Assembly (NCBI GenBank): GCA_032871835.1
Contig: CM065296.1
Span: 117,872,146 to 117,936,145, forward strand
Source of the DNA: Dipteronia dyeriana
Lineage: Eukaryota > Streptophyta > Magnoliopsida > Sapindales > Sapindaceae
DNA length: 64,000 nucleotides
Direction: 5' to 3'
The position numbers and the translations under genes were made by a program. Of the stretch, positions 1 through 11,165 are shown in pieces; the first letter of the stretch is position 1; every line of letters begins with the position of its first letter. The notes below the pieces were generated by a model. The model did no database searches, had not been told where the DNA came from, and worked only from the letters and a program-made list of their open reading frames with translations.

Positions 1-441
1 TGAATAATCTATTGCAAAATTAGTACCGATAAACTCAAGTAAAACTTTTAAACCAGATAATTAAACCCTAGGTCTATTATAACACTTAAGGTATAAAGTA
101 GAGGAATGCTAGCCCAATATTTTTTCAACTTTGTCTCCATGACAACAACTGCAAGGCATAGCTGTTCATCTTTCCTATAACAGTTTAACGCTTTAGACAT
201 TTCCACTATCTGATGTATTGCCTGGAAAGATGTGGGGTATAGACCCCGAAAAGAGTTATAGTGCCATTGTAAAAAAATCTTTAAAAAATGAACAAAAAAC
301 CCTTGCCACATACCAATCGTTTAAGGTAAGTGCATTTGCTTCAGGACAACCAGTTTCGACAAATTTCATGTTATAAAAACATGTAATGGCTGTATCATAA
401 TCCAAACAAATATCCAACATTAAGTAAGTAGAGTTCCACCT
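1..441. other. AT-rich non-coding stretch left of the copia element
   Basis: I see no recognisable gene. The longest reading frame here (minus strand, 87 codons) has no family resemblance I can name and ordinary AT-rich composition. The last five bases, CACCT at 437-441, are the left copy of the target duplication of the adjoining retrotransposon, so this flank was originally continuous with 5781 onward. Confidence 0.5.
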
Positions 442-842
442 TGTAAATTTATATACAACTAAGTGTTAGAGAAAATGCTTCAATGAAGTTTGAAGAAACT
501 CTAAAGAAAAAACTGTTATGCTACAAAATTTTTATTAAACTTTTTGTGAATAATAAATCAATAACAGAGTATCACTTATATATATACTCTTACAATCTTC
601 TGGAGATATTTTTAACTAATAGTCCAGCTCAACACATACAGTTACAACCTTGATTCAGGTCAGTATAGTTTGTTACAGATTTGGCACCAAAATCTGTTGA
701 TTCTGTTTTTGGCACCCATCTTACGTGTGTTGTTAATTTGTGTTGAATTAGGAGCAACGAATCAGCTGAAAATTAGGTTGACTCGGACCTGATACCTTTA
801 CATTAATTAGTTATGTGAGCAAACAGAGATATATTCTTCACA
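442..842 (-). repeat. 3' LTR of the copia element
   Basis: Left-hand LTR in window coordinates and the 3' LTR in element orientation. It begins TGTAAATTTATATACAAC and ends TTCACA on the plus strand and pairs end to end with 5375-5775. Confidence 0.95.
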
Positions 843-2313
843 TTCCCCCTCAAACTGAGCTTGGGATTCATAAGCAAGCCCAGTTTGCCACACATAATTC
901 CAAAACGGGTAATAGGCAAAGACTTGGTCAGAATATCAGCCTTCTGTAGCTTCGTTGGAACATATTGCACAGAAAGCAGGCCTGATGTTATTTTCTCATG
1001 AAAAAAATGTACATCCACCTCTATATGTTTTGTTCTGGAATGAAATACTGGGTTTTGGGCAAGAGCTGCAGCACTGGTGTTATCACACCAAATCGTTGGT
1101 ACACCAGTCATAGCAATACCAAGCTCCACAAACAGAGATTTTAGCTCTACAACTTCTGAAGCAGCCTGAGACAAGGCTCTATACTCTACCTCAACACTAG
1201 ATTTGGCCACCACTTTCTGCTTCCTTGAAAACCAAGTGATAAGATTATGACCGACATAGACACAACAACCACTTGTTGAACGTCGATCATCTTGACATGA
1301 AGCCCAGTCAGCATCAACATATGCCTCAATAAACAACTGTTTAACTGGCTGAAAATGCAAACCAACAGTAGAAGTCCCCTTAAGATAACGAAGAATTTTC
1401 TTACAAGCTTACCAATGTTGATCAGTTGGAGCAACTAAAAATTGACTAAGCTTGTTGATAGCAAAAGATATATTTGGATGAGTGTAAGTTACATATTGAA
1501 GAGCCCCAATCGTGCTTCTGTAGAGTGTAGGATCCACGAAGGGCATACCTGACTTGAGTGACAACTTCAAGCTAGAACACATAGGTGTGGAGCTAGGCTT
1601 AGAATTCAACATAGAAGTCTTGGCAAGAAGGTCATGGATATATTTGTTTGTGTCAAATAAATGCCAGTAGAGTCTCTAGTAGCTTCGAATCCAAGAAAAT
1701 AATTGACTTGACCCAAATCTTTTAGAGCAAAACGTGAATGAAGAGCAGCTATGGTAGACTTGATGAAATCACTGTTACTACCAGTCACCAAGATATCATC
1801 AACATACACAAGTAAAAAGACAACCCCTGCAGTAGATCTTTTAATAAACAATGAAACATCGGTTGCCGAAGACTTGAAACCCCATTCCAAAAGAGCCCCA
1901 TGAAGCTTTTGAAACCAAGCACGTGGTGCTTGTTTGAGGCCATATAGTGCCTTATGAAGCTTACAAACATGATGAGGCTTGGAACTATCAACAAAACTAG
2001 TAGGCTGTTCCATAAAAACAACCTCCTCTAATTCACCATTTAAGAATGCATTATTCACATCCACCTGTTGTATATGCAACCAAAAACTGACAACAATAGT
2101 AAAAATAACACGAATAGTCGATGGTTTGATTACAGGACTAAATGTGTCTGAAAAGTCAATACCGGGTGTTTGATGAAATCTTTTAGCTACTAACCTAGCT
2201 TTGTACTTTAGAACAGACCCATCAGCTTTATATTTCACTCTAAAAACCCACTTGTGACCAATAATATTGACACCATCTGTAGGCAGAACAAGAGACCAGG
2301 TTTGATTTCTCAT
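803..2313 (-). pseudogene. Copia pol: reverse transcriptase and RNase H portion, interrupted
   Basis: The segment from 2313 to 1606 encodes a copia reverse transcriptase. It shows a motif near WVFRVKYKADG, QVDVNNAFLNGEL, LYGLKQAPRAW and the catalytic YVDD in LLVYVDDILV. The frame then breaks near 1606-1660 and resumes at 1612-1409 with the thumb/connection region (TPMCSS, YRSTIGALQYV). It breaks again near 1400 and resumes at 1360 with RNase H (YVDADWASC, DRRSTSG, KSSVEVEYRAL, TKHIEVDVHF). All domains are present in order but lie in three frames, so no continuous polyprotein can be made without frameshifting. Confidence 0.92.
843..855 (-). other. Polypurine tract of the copia element
   Basis: On the minus strand the bases immediately before the 3' LTR read TTTGAGGGGGAA, a typical plus-strand primer tract in copia elements. 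Its position directly next to the LTR supports the orientation. Confidence 0.8.
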
Positions 2314-2328
2314 TAATGCATTATACTC

Positions 2329-3945
2329 TTAGACCATCGCCTGTTTCCATTTAGGATCAGCAAGAGCAGCCTTAACATTACTAGGTTCACACACTAATGA
2401 GGAATAAGGAGATTGACAAATAACTGAATAGACCTTAGGCTTGAGTGACCCTGTTTTAGATCGGGTGATCATTCTATGAGATGAAATGGAAGGAGGAAGA
2501 GTATGAGAAGTTAGAGGATTGAGATCAATCACAATGTTTGATGGTGTAGAAGCAGATGGTGCAGACATAGTCAAAGGTTGAGATATACAAGATTTTGCAA
2601 CTACTGAATTTGATATAAGACAAGGAATCAGAGAGTGGTTTGTGGTAAGAGACATGGAAGGTCCTGCAGTAGTTTTTGTAGTATCTTCAAGACTAGGAAA
2701 CAACTCTAGATATAGAAATTCAAATTCATGAAAGAGAACGTTACGGGAGATATAAATCTTTCCAGTAGCACTTAAACACTTGTAACCCTTATGTTGAGAA
2801 CTATAGCCTATGAAGACACACTTGGTGGAATGAAAGTTAAATTTTTGCTTTGAGCAAGGCCTTAGATATGGAAAGCATGCACAACCAAATACTTTAAGAT
2901 AGGTATAATTTGGTTGTCGATGATACAAAGATTCAAAAGGTGACTTTCCATTTAACACAGAGGTAGGCAAATTGTTTATTACCAAGACAGTTGAAAGAAA
3001 AGCTTCTGACCAGAATTTTAAAGGAAGTTTAGCATGAGCTAGGATTGTAAGACCCATCTCAGTGATATGCCTATGTTTACGCATGGGAACACCATTTTGT
3101 TGGTGTGTATAGGCACAAGAGAAACGATGAGTGATACCAAAACTTTTAAGACTTGACTTGAAGACTTGGAACTCCATACCCATATCAGTTTGCAATAACT
3201 GAATTTTTGTTTGAAATTGCAACTCAACTTGCTTTTTGAACTCAAGAAAGACAGTAAGTGCTTCAGACTTTAGCACAATAGGAAACAACCAGACAAACCT
3301 CGTAAAATCATAAATAAAGGATATATAATAACAACACCCATTGGTGGAAGGCATTGGTGATGGACCCCAAATATCGGAATATACTAGCTCTAAAGGTTTC
3401 TTAGACTTTATGGAAGATCTTTGGAAGGGCAATTGGTGCATTTTTCCAAGTTTGCACGAATCACACCATTTAAAAGAAGAATCAATACAAGGTATATTCA
3501 ATTTCCTCAGTATTTGTTTTAAAACAAGGTCATTAGGATGACCAAGTTTCGAGTGCCACAAGGCAACAAAACTCTTATTTAATACAACAACATGATGTAC
3601 AGAGTTATTAGCAACATTATATACACAAGGAAACTCAGTACAATTTGAAAAGGACTTCACAAGAGGAGTCATGTCAGACACATGTTTATTATTACAACCA
3701 GAAATAGAAAAATCGGAAGCAAAATACACAACATTCTTCAAAAGATCTCCAACACCATTGTAATTCGTCATTAAATCATGCTTGTAAAGCCCATCTTTAA
3801 GTATACCCTTGAGTAGAATTTTCTTTGAAACTTTGTCTTTAATAAGACAACAATCACCAGAAAATTCAGCCAAAGCATTATTGTCATTTGTAAATTTAGA
3901 TATGCTAAGTAGATTCTTGGATAAATGAGCAAACATGCAAGACAT
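2329..3945 (-). pseudogene. Copia pol: GAG-pre-integrase and integrase portion
   Basis: This open stretch of 538 codons starts within pol, after the protease. It contains the GAG-pre-integrase zinc region (HSKLGHPND followed by WCDSCKLGKM). The integrase core follows, with a first Asp in YSDIWG, a second Asp in QTDMGMEF and the HQQNGVP region where the catalytic Glu normally follows; here the nearby residues read PMRKHRHITE, so the Glu context is altered. The C-terminal copia block FGCACFPYLRP and a GYKCL motif are present. A stop near 2327 separates it from the reverse transcriptase part. Confidence 0.92.
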
Positions 3946-3948
3946 TTC

Positions 3949-5338
3949 TTAGGTGAAGAATTCCAACAGGCTTAGCATGTGTGACAACAGATATGCAACC
4001 AATATTTTCAATATGCAATTGTTCACCATTACCTACTGCAAGCTTTTCACAACCATTGTAAGAAGAGTAGGATGAGAACTTACCAATATCATGAGTAACA
4101 TGACTTGATGCACCACTGTTTGCATACCAAGATGGATCAACAACAGACTCGGGTGATGCAATATATGCTGAAGTTTGGTGATAATTGGCTTGAGGATTGA
4201 CATTTGCTGAGACAAAGTGACTTTGGTGATAATTGGTCTGAGGATTGACGTTTGTTGAGACAAAGTGACTTTGGTTGTGATGGTCATGAGAGGTAGCTCC
4301 TTGATAATTGCCTTGATTCGAACCAGAACCACCATTGTTAGTATTAGTATTTCCAGATGTTGGACCTTGAACATTTCGATAATATCTATTATAACAACGT
4401 GGAGCAACATGTCCAATTCTCCCACAGATTTGGCAAGACGGTCTGTTACTGTTGCCATTCCAATTACCTTGGCCTCGACGACCTCGATTACTTCCACTTC
4501 TTCCGCCAGAGTTACTGTCTCCTCTATTGTTAAAACCTCTACCACCACCTAAGTTGCTATTGCTGTTAGCTACGAAATTTATAGAAGGATTTACATCGAT
4601 TTGTGCAGTAACATTCAGATGTTAGAGTCTTTGCTCATAAAGCATAAGTAGATATTGTGCTTCATAAAGAGACATTGTATTCTTTTGTGATGTAATCAGC
4701 ACTGCAACGGCATCAAATTCATGGACAACACCGTTGACCATACTGAGAAGAAGATCTCGATCTGTAACTATGTCACCTGCTGATTTCAAGTTATCACCAA
4801 TATTTTTAACATTGAGTACAAACTCAGCCACTGTACTAGAACCTTTCTTTATACAACCGAGTTGTTGTCTCAATTGCATAGTTTTAGCCAAAGATTGATG
4901 TGAGAAAGATCGTTATAGTGTTCTCCAGACCTCAAGCGACGAAGAACACTCTGTTACTTGACCTATTAGACTCTCACTTATTATTGACAAAAGCCAGCTC
5001 AGTAGAAACTGATCAAGACGCATTCAAGCAAGAAAATCACCATTGATCACTAGATCTTTGTCACCATCACTTCCTTGCTTCGGATCTGTAACATACTTAT
5101 TTGGACACAAGCGAACTCCATTAATGAAATCTTCGAGTTCCAGAGCTCGTATAGCAGGAAGCACAAGAGCTTTCCATTAAACATAATTGTCTCTGGTAAG
5201 TTTAATAGGAAGATTGTAATTAAGAGACTTAGCAATAATTGGTGATTCAATCAAAGGTAGTGTAGACGAAGATACAGTTTGATTCGAAGGAATTGATGAT
5301 GATAGAGATGAAGTCATTGATATTGGTGATCGATTCAT
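3949..5338 (-). pseudogene. Copia gag and protease, interrupted
   Basis: Translation from an ATG at 5338 gives a gag N-terminus rich in Ser. A UBN2-type gag core follows (LRQQLGCIKKGSSTVAEF, then LLSMVNGV) near 4890-4640. Next come a Gly/Asn/Arg-rich linker and a CCHC zinc knuckle, CQICGRIGHVAPRC, at about 4395-4440. The protease site reads WYANSGASSHVT near 4115-4150. Copia proteases have Asp-Ser-Gly-Ala here, so the catalytic Asp is replaced by Asn. Several in-frame stops are present, for example after residues RL near 4622 and around 5178. The 171-codon frame at 4033-4548 is a shadow of this gene. Confidence 0.85.
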
Positions 5339-5356
5339 GTTGATTTGATCATAGGT

Positions 5357-5374
5357 AACCTGGCTCTGATACCA
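5357..5374 (-). other. Primer-binding site (initiator tRNA-Met)
   Basis: Directly inside the 5' LTR the minus strand reads TGGTATCAGAGCCAGGTT. TGGTATCAGAGC is the complement of the 3' end of plant initiator tRNA-Met and is the standard primer site of copia elements. Confidence 0.93.
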
Positions 5375-5775
5375 TGTAAATTTATATACAACTAAGTGAT
5401 TGAGAAAATGCTTAAATGAAGTTTGAAGAAACTCTAAAGAAAAAATAGCTATGCTACAAAATTTTTATTAAACCTTTTGTGAATAATAAATCAATAACAG
5501 GGTATCACTTATATACATACTCTTACAATCTTCTGGAGATATTTTTAACTAATAGTCCAGCTCAGCACACGCAGTTACAACCTTGATTCAGGTCAGTATA
5601 TTTTGTTACAGATTTGGTGCCAAAATCTGTTGATTCTGTTTTTGGCACCCATCTTGCGTGTGTTGTTAATTTGTGTTGAACTAGGAGCAACGAATCAGCT
5701 GAAACTTAGGTTGACTTGGACCTGATACCTTCACATGAATTAGTTATGTCAGCAAACAGAGATATATTCTTCACA
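5375..5775 (-). repeat. 5' LTR of the copia element
   Basis: Right-hand LTR in window coordinates, 401 bp, same ends as 442-842. As the 5' LTR it should carry the promoter of the element. Confidence 0.95.
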
Positions 5776-5780
5776 CACCT

Positions 5781-5941
5781 TACCGGCATATCAGTATGGA
5801 ATCCTCGAAAAGGGTGTTCGGTTCAATTCGGTTTTGGGGTTCAATATGGTTCAAACCAATTCACATATTTAAAAACCGAATTTAATTCGGTTCAATACGG
5901 TTTTGGTCAAAACCGAACCGAACCGAACCGCGCCCACCCCT
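5781..5941. mobile_element. hAT-like terminal fragment
   Basis: The segment carries repeated TTCGGTT / AACCGAA motifs and ends CGCCCACCCCTAG. Read on the minus strand it starts CTAGGGGTGGGCGCGGTTCGG, the style of terminus seen in many plant hAT elements (a TAGGGGTG-like inverted repeat followed by GGTTCGG subterminal motifs). I could not find a partner end, so this is a fragment. Confidence 0.45.
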
Positions 5942-5943
5942 AG

Positions 5944-8582
5944 TGCAAAGAATGTTTATGTACAAGTAAAAAATAATCAGAATTTTCTACAATTCTACAA
6001 AATCAAGGTTGCGAGGACTTCGAGCCTTTGCCAATACTCGGATCTGGCACCCTCTCGTACTCACGAAGCAGGCTCTCATTAGATGGCCAAGTGATATCGT
6101 CGACAGTATCATCCATCCACTGGCTGTAATCTACACCCGGGACTGGCCTGACATCTGGGACTACACCCTCAACCGACTCTTGACTTGTGTAAAAGGTCGA
6201 GAGAGAATGCTCAGACGGAATTTCTAAATGCATAGGATGGGGCTCTTTGCCTTGACTACGACAGTAGGCTCTCCATTCCTTCATCTGAATCCGAAGAGAT
6301 TCCAAGGACCGGTCCACATGTTGTTTGATTAACAGCTCCCAATTAGCACAGGCTTTCTCGGTCGCCCTATTCTTGACTTCGAAGAACTCACCGACCGAAA
6401 CTAGCCCACGTTGAAATTCCCGAAGAAGTAGGGCATCGTAAGTAGGGGATCTTTTAAAACGATATACCCCTTGGACTTCCAGTTCCAACCTGGCCTCTCC
6501 GGAAAGGGATTCAACTGTCAGCACTTGGCGCTCTAGATCTTCAATTTTTTGGTCATATGCCGACTTCGCCTGCTCCGCCTCCTGCTCCGCCTTAAGCATG
6601 GATTCTTCAGCAGAAGAAAGAAGATTTTGAAGCGATGCAACCCTCTCCTCTGCCAAAGATGCCTTGTCCTCAGCCTCAACCTGCTTCGCCAGGCAGTGGT
6701 CGGTAAATATCTGTACAGAACCGACCTCCTGTTGATAAGCCTGCTTAGCTCGAGCACGACCCTCCTCACTCACCTTCAACTGAGCCTCTAGACACCTTAT
6801 CCGATCGGCTTGACATTGCTGGGTCTGAATAAGCTCAGCAAATTTGGCCACCATCTGCAAAGGAATATACTTAGAAATCTGGCAGAAGCAAAACAATAAA
6901 GGAGTCAGAATTAACTGAGTCAGATTTAACTTACATAAGATGCGCCGTTGAAAATGTTTTGGAGACGTTCGGTAAGTGAACCATCTCTAAAACCGCTCCG
7001 GCGGCCCTCCCCGATATAAGCCCGACCGGAGGACATCTCCTGTAGCATATCCTGGGGAGAAAGGAATGAAGGAACCCCCGAGGGTTCAGCTCCCAGATTT
7101 CCAAACTCGGGGGTAGGAGAAGCCCTATTCGGCTCTAAGGATGGAGAAGGAACCCCCGAAGGTTCAGCCCCCATATCTCCAACTTCAAGGGTAGAAGAAG
7201 CCCTACTCGGTTCTGAAGTGGCTGCATCTACTGATGCTCCAGCACTAACACTCGGGGCAATCTCATCCGTAACATCTTTGTCGCTGGAGTCAATGAATGA
7301 GACTACCCGAGAAACTTTAAGAGGACGAGATGGCGAACTAACTGTCTTTCGCTTCTCACCCCGAGAACGGTGGAAGTTAAGATCAGCAGCAGGATCTTCC
7401 TACGGATCATCCCGAAAAGACTCAAAGAATTCTGCACCAGCAGGCACTTGATCCGTCAAGACGTTACCACCGTCGCCAACTTCAAACCGTCCAACAGTCT
7501 CTTCACCTGGATCCTCATACTGTCTCTCCCTATTTTCAGGCAGTTGGGTGTCAGTCGGCTCAACTTGGCCACTTGGATCAGTAAAATCCTGAGTAAAAGG
7601 CTGAGCACCCCGATCAACACACTCGGGAATTTGCTCAACAATATCAGTTTCCTCATCAGGCTCGGGTGGAGCAATACCCTCATCGCCCTGACGAGAAGCT
7701 TCCTTTCTACTCGCTTGTAGAATCGCCTTCACCTGGCGAGCCTGAAGATCGCTGACAACGTCCGTATCAAACACTAAAAAAAATAATTAATTAATTAATT
7801 ATGTTAGAAAAGAAAATGAAAAGCAGAGAAATACAACAGAAAGGGTGTCGGGTTACTTACATCGCCTGCGATGGCCCGAATCTGTCTGAAGAATCCGAGT
7901 TTTATCAAGTCATCCTCTTTGAAAAGATAGCTATTGCTCCTCTTTTCCAGAGTACGAACTACTGCCCGAGTTAGCCTCTTCAGCTCTGAATCACTATAGT
8001 CAATTATTTTCTTATTCCACACTTCGGGGGAACAGAAGAAGCGGGGAACACTCAACACCATTTGGGAATCCCCAGATCGAACAGTGATATCATGTCTGAG
8101 AGCCCCTCCAGCAAAAAACCAACTGTTCTTCTAAAATTTATTGGATGTAGGGATTCCCCATATGAAACCCTTCTTTTTTAGGTCATCAGAAGCATCGACC
8201 CCCCGATTCACCTTTGCTTCTTTGGGGACCCAACCGTCCGAAGAAGTAGACGCAAGAAAATAGGTCCCCGTTCTGCTAACCTGCCTCAGTGTAAAGAAAT
8301 GCCTGATTTCATTCGGGGAAGACGGCGAAAGGTTCATTCGACTGAACATGTGCCACATACACATCAAGGCTTTGTAACTATTCGGAGCCAACTAAGCTGA
8401 GGTTATCCATGCTTAAGCCAAAAACCAGGCAATAAAAGGCTGAAGGGGAAGTGTGACGCCGCAGCAAAGCATCGATCCATAAATCGCGACCATGCCCTCA
8501 GGAGGATTCCATACGGCTCTATCCCCCGCATGAACCAAAGTGACTGAGTCAGGCAAGTCGAATCGGGAGCGGTATTTTTCTA
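5944..8582 (-). pseudogene. Orphan antisense ORF (aORF) of a Tat-like Ty3/gypsy element
   Basis: This is homologous along its whole length to the aORF at 45047-47930. The conserved blocks include CCGVTLPLQPFIAWF, MAPNSYK, the RTGTYF strip, FFCSPEVWNKK and ARQVKAILQ, then a coiled coil of about 150 residues (AELIQTQQCQADRIRC onward). The C-terminal block is MDDTVDDITWP. Two introns can be placed at the same points as in the other copy: 7774-7860 (87 bp) and 6855-6934 (80 bp), both with GTAAGT donors. The family resembles the plant 'putative gypsy type transposon' proteins (Pfam Transposase_28 type); its biochemical role is unknown. It is broken by stops near 8395-8425, and homology stops abruptly at about 8582 where hAT coding sequence begins. 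Confidence 0.75.
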
Positions 8583-9636
8583 TCTACAGTGTCTCTTGAA
8601 TTATTCGAATCTAGGATTAGAACTGTAAATCCAAGAAGTGACATCTCTGATGCGATCTATTTGGTCGCTTACCTGCTTTAAACCAGTATGTACAACTAAA
8701 TTTATAATATGACATTCACACCGTTGATGAAAAAAATAACCTTCATCTTTCGAGATATTTTCTTGCAACAAACAATGCAATAGAGCTAGTATTTGCAGAT
8801 GTATTATCTAATGTGATAGAAAGGATGCGATTCATGATTTCATAAGTTTATAAAATAGAAATAATGACATTAAAAATATTTTCTACGGTATATGCAAAAT
8901 CCATAGGACGAAAACCAAGAATTCTTTTTGTTATCCTCCATTCAGAATCTAAATAGTGTCATGTGACACGTAAATAGTATTGTTTAGAACATGCGTTTCA
9001 AATATCTGAAGTTAATGCAACAGTGACACTTAGATGTTGTATATCAGCAATCAAGTCATCTCTTTGGGTTTCAAACAATCTTATTATATCGTTTCTAGTG
9101 GTAGTTCTATAAACAATATTAAATTGGGGATTGAATGCAGATGTTATTAATTCTTCAAAAAAAAACATTGTCACCAACATTGATCGGTTGATCGGTTGAT
9201 CAGTTTTTGTAATATATCATGCCAAGCAATCTCTAACGTGGTCTTCGTAGTACCGTCACGTCGTAACGGACCCGTTGGGTGCTGTTGTAGTTGTATGTAC
9301 TTGACCATGTGCAAACGTACATTTGAGCATATGTCTTCTCAAATGTCCGGTTCCCCTCCTACTTGTGGTATAATCCTTATGAAAAAACTTACATTTAGCT
9401 TTGGGTCCGATTGTCCCGTCTGGGAGTGTCATTTGAACTACGTCCCCAAACATCTGATGTTAATCTTTTTGGACCTGATGTTGGTGTAACGGCGAAACCG
9501 GAAGATCCCGCTTGGGTATGGGTCTGCTCTGAAATATCAAATTCATCGTGGATCATGTTCAAACCGCTTGAAAAATAAGGATGCTGGTTATGATCAATTT
9601 CCTGAAATACAAATATGAATACTATAGTCATTAATA
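8583..9636 (-). pseudogene. hAT superfamily transposase, decayed
   Basis: The minus strand shows hAT landmarks in order. A BED-type zinc finger at about 9453-9256 (KCKFFHKDYTT, GTGHLRRHMLKC) comes first; one BED cysteine is replaced by Phe. It is followed by the VYRTTTRNDIIRLFE and SVTVALTSDI blocks at 9180-8998. Then come YLRVTCHYLDSEWRI-like residues and, near 8690-8590, a DRIRDVTSWIYSSNPRF block. The reading frame shifts at about 9430 and stops occur downstream. The C-terminal dimerisation region is missing: at 8582 the sequence changes into the aORF fragment. Confidence 0.8.
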
Positions 9637-9689
9637 ATCACATTAAAAATCAAAATTTAGTAACAAAATAATTTTAAATTAATTACTGC

Positions 9690-10560
9690 CCGTAAGAATC
9701 AAAATTTACAACAAATATTAAAATTAATACTACACTTAAAATTCACTAATACAAATTAAATTCATAATATACTAACAAGAAATATTAAAATTAATACTAC
9801 GTTTAAAAATATTATTTTACTAACAAAAAATACTAATATTAACTACTACACTTAACAATTTTATTTTACTAACAATAATTATTAAAATTAATACCACGCT
9901 TAAAAATATTATTTTACTAACAAAAAATACTAATATTAACTACTACACTTAACAATCTTAATTTACTAGTATTAATTATTAAAATTAATACTAACACTTA
10001 AAAATACTATTTTACTAACAAAAAATACATAAACTACTACACTTAACAATATTAATTTACTAATAATAATTATTATAAATAATACGACACTTAAAAATAT
10101 TATTTTATTAACAAAAAAATATTAATATTAACTACTACATTTAAAATTCATAACTCACTCTCACAAAATTTTAAAAATCATTAGTACAAATTAAATCGAT
10201 AAATTTACTAAAAACAAATATTAAAATTCACTTATAGAAATTAAATTCATAATATACTAACAACAAATAGTATAAATAATACAACACTTAAAAATATTAT
10301 TTTACTAACAAAAAATATAAATATTAATTACTACACTGAAAATTCATAATATACTAACAGAACTTATTAAAATTAATACCACACTTAAAAATGTTATTTT
10401 ACTAACAAAAAATACTAATATTACATACTACACTTAACAATATTAATTTACTAACAATAATTATTAAAATTAATACTGCGCTTAAAAATATTATTTTACT
10501 AACAAAAATACTAATATTAACTACTACACTTATTATTTACTAACAAAAATTTAAAAATTA
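9690..10560. repeat. AT-rich ~97-bp tandem repeat array
   Basis: A motif of the form TTAAAAATATTATTTTACTAACAAAAAA recurs near 9811, 9908, 10006, 10099, 10306, 10393 and 10490. The spacing is 87-103 bp (one gap is double). Each unit also contains TAATATTAACTACTACACTTAACAA. About eight imperfect units are present. The array lies upstream of the hAT transposase pseudogene and may belong to that element. Confidence 0.8.
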
Positions 10561-10954
10561 ACAATTGAGTATGTATATAAAATGAAAAACTGACAAACTA
10601 AATAAAAATAATAATAATTAATAACTAAAGTCTAAACATAAAATTTTAAATTTACTAACAAAATGTTTCAACAAAAATAATAAGAAAAATGTACCTTTGG
10701 GCTTTGGTGTTTTGGTGGAAAATTTAGAGAATAAAATAGGAAACTAGTATTAAAAATTGTGTAGAGAGAGTAAACATACAATTGAATGAAAATGTGTAGA
10801 GATTGAGATTTGAGAGAATGAATGAGAGAATAAGAGAATGAGAGTGAATGAAAAATGAAATGGATGGAAGTATTTAAAGAAAAATTTAAACTGTGGGTCA
10901 AAACATAAATTAAAAGACTTTAGGGAGGTTTTTGTAATTGTTTTTAGCTCCAAT
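10561..10954. other. AT-rich sequence, no gene seen
   Basis: Overlapping minus-strand frames here are rich in Ser, Phe and Leu because of a TCA/TTC-biased stretch. I see no domain and do not call a gene. Confidence 0.5.
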
Positions 10955-11165
10955 GGCCATAATTCAAAATTCAGCTAGTCGGTTTAGCACGCCGGTCAGG
11001 CGTGCCATGGCGGACTGGTCCGTCGAACCTAACGACCATGGCCCGGCATACGGTCAGCGTACGTGCCGGGCTTGGTCCGGTCTGTCTCTTTGATGGGCCA
11101 TGCTAGGCACTACCATGATTCTTCGCGGTCCAAATGGATCGACCTGTAAAAATTTGGTTCATATT
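10955..11165. mobile_element. GC-rich hAT-like subterminal block
   Basis: A sharp switch to GC-rich sequence, with repeated short inverted motifs such as GCCGG, CCGGTC, GGTCCG and two GCCATGG/CCATGGC pairs. It resembles the GC-rich blocks at 22790-23780 and the subterminal regions of plant hAT elements. It may be the far end of the element that contains the transposase pseudogene at 8583-9636, but I did not find a matching terminal repeat. Confidence 0.35.

Larger units (their letters stand above)
442..5775 (-). mobile_element. Complete Ty1/copia LTR retrotransposon with decayed coding region
   Basis: This is a 5,334-bp element on the minus strand bounded by two 401-bp LTRs, each starting TG and ending CA, and flanked by the 5-bp target duplication CACCT (437-441 and 5776-5780). 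Reading the minus strand, the order is LTR, tRNA-Met primer-binding site, gag with a CCHC knuckle, protease, GAG-pre-integrase, integrase, reverse transcriptase, RNase H, polypurine tract, LTR. Integrase before reverse transcriptase is diagnostic of copia. Aligning the LTRs by eye I count about 22 differences, roughly 5 percent, so the copy is moderately old. The frame is interrupted several times and the element is probably not autonomous. Confidence 0.97.

Noticed and set aside
4033..4548. 171-codon open frame on minus, Val/Ile/Leu-rich
   Set aside because: It is an out-of-frame shadow of the copia gag; the correct frame shows the CCHC knuckle CQICGRIGHVAPRC.
442..5775. Possible integrated pararetrovirus, because the primer site matches tRNA-Met
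   Set aside because: Two LTRs, a 5-bp target duplication and integrase before reverse transcriptase show a copia retrotransposon; tRNA-Met primers are normal for it.
10668..10953. Two minus-strand frames rich in Ser, Phe and His
   Set aside because: They come from a TTCA/ATTC-biased region next to the hAT debris; no family resemblance.
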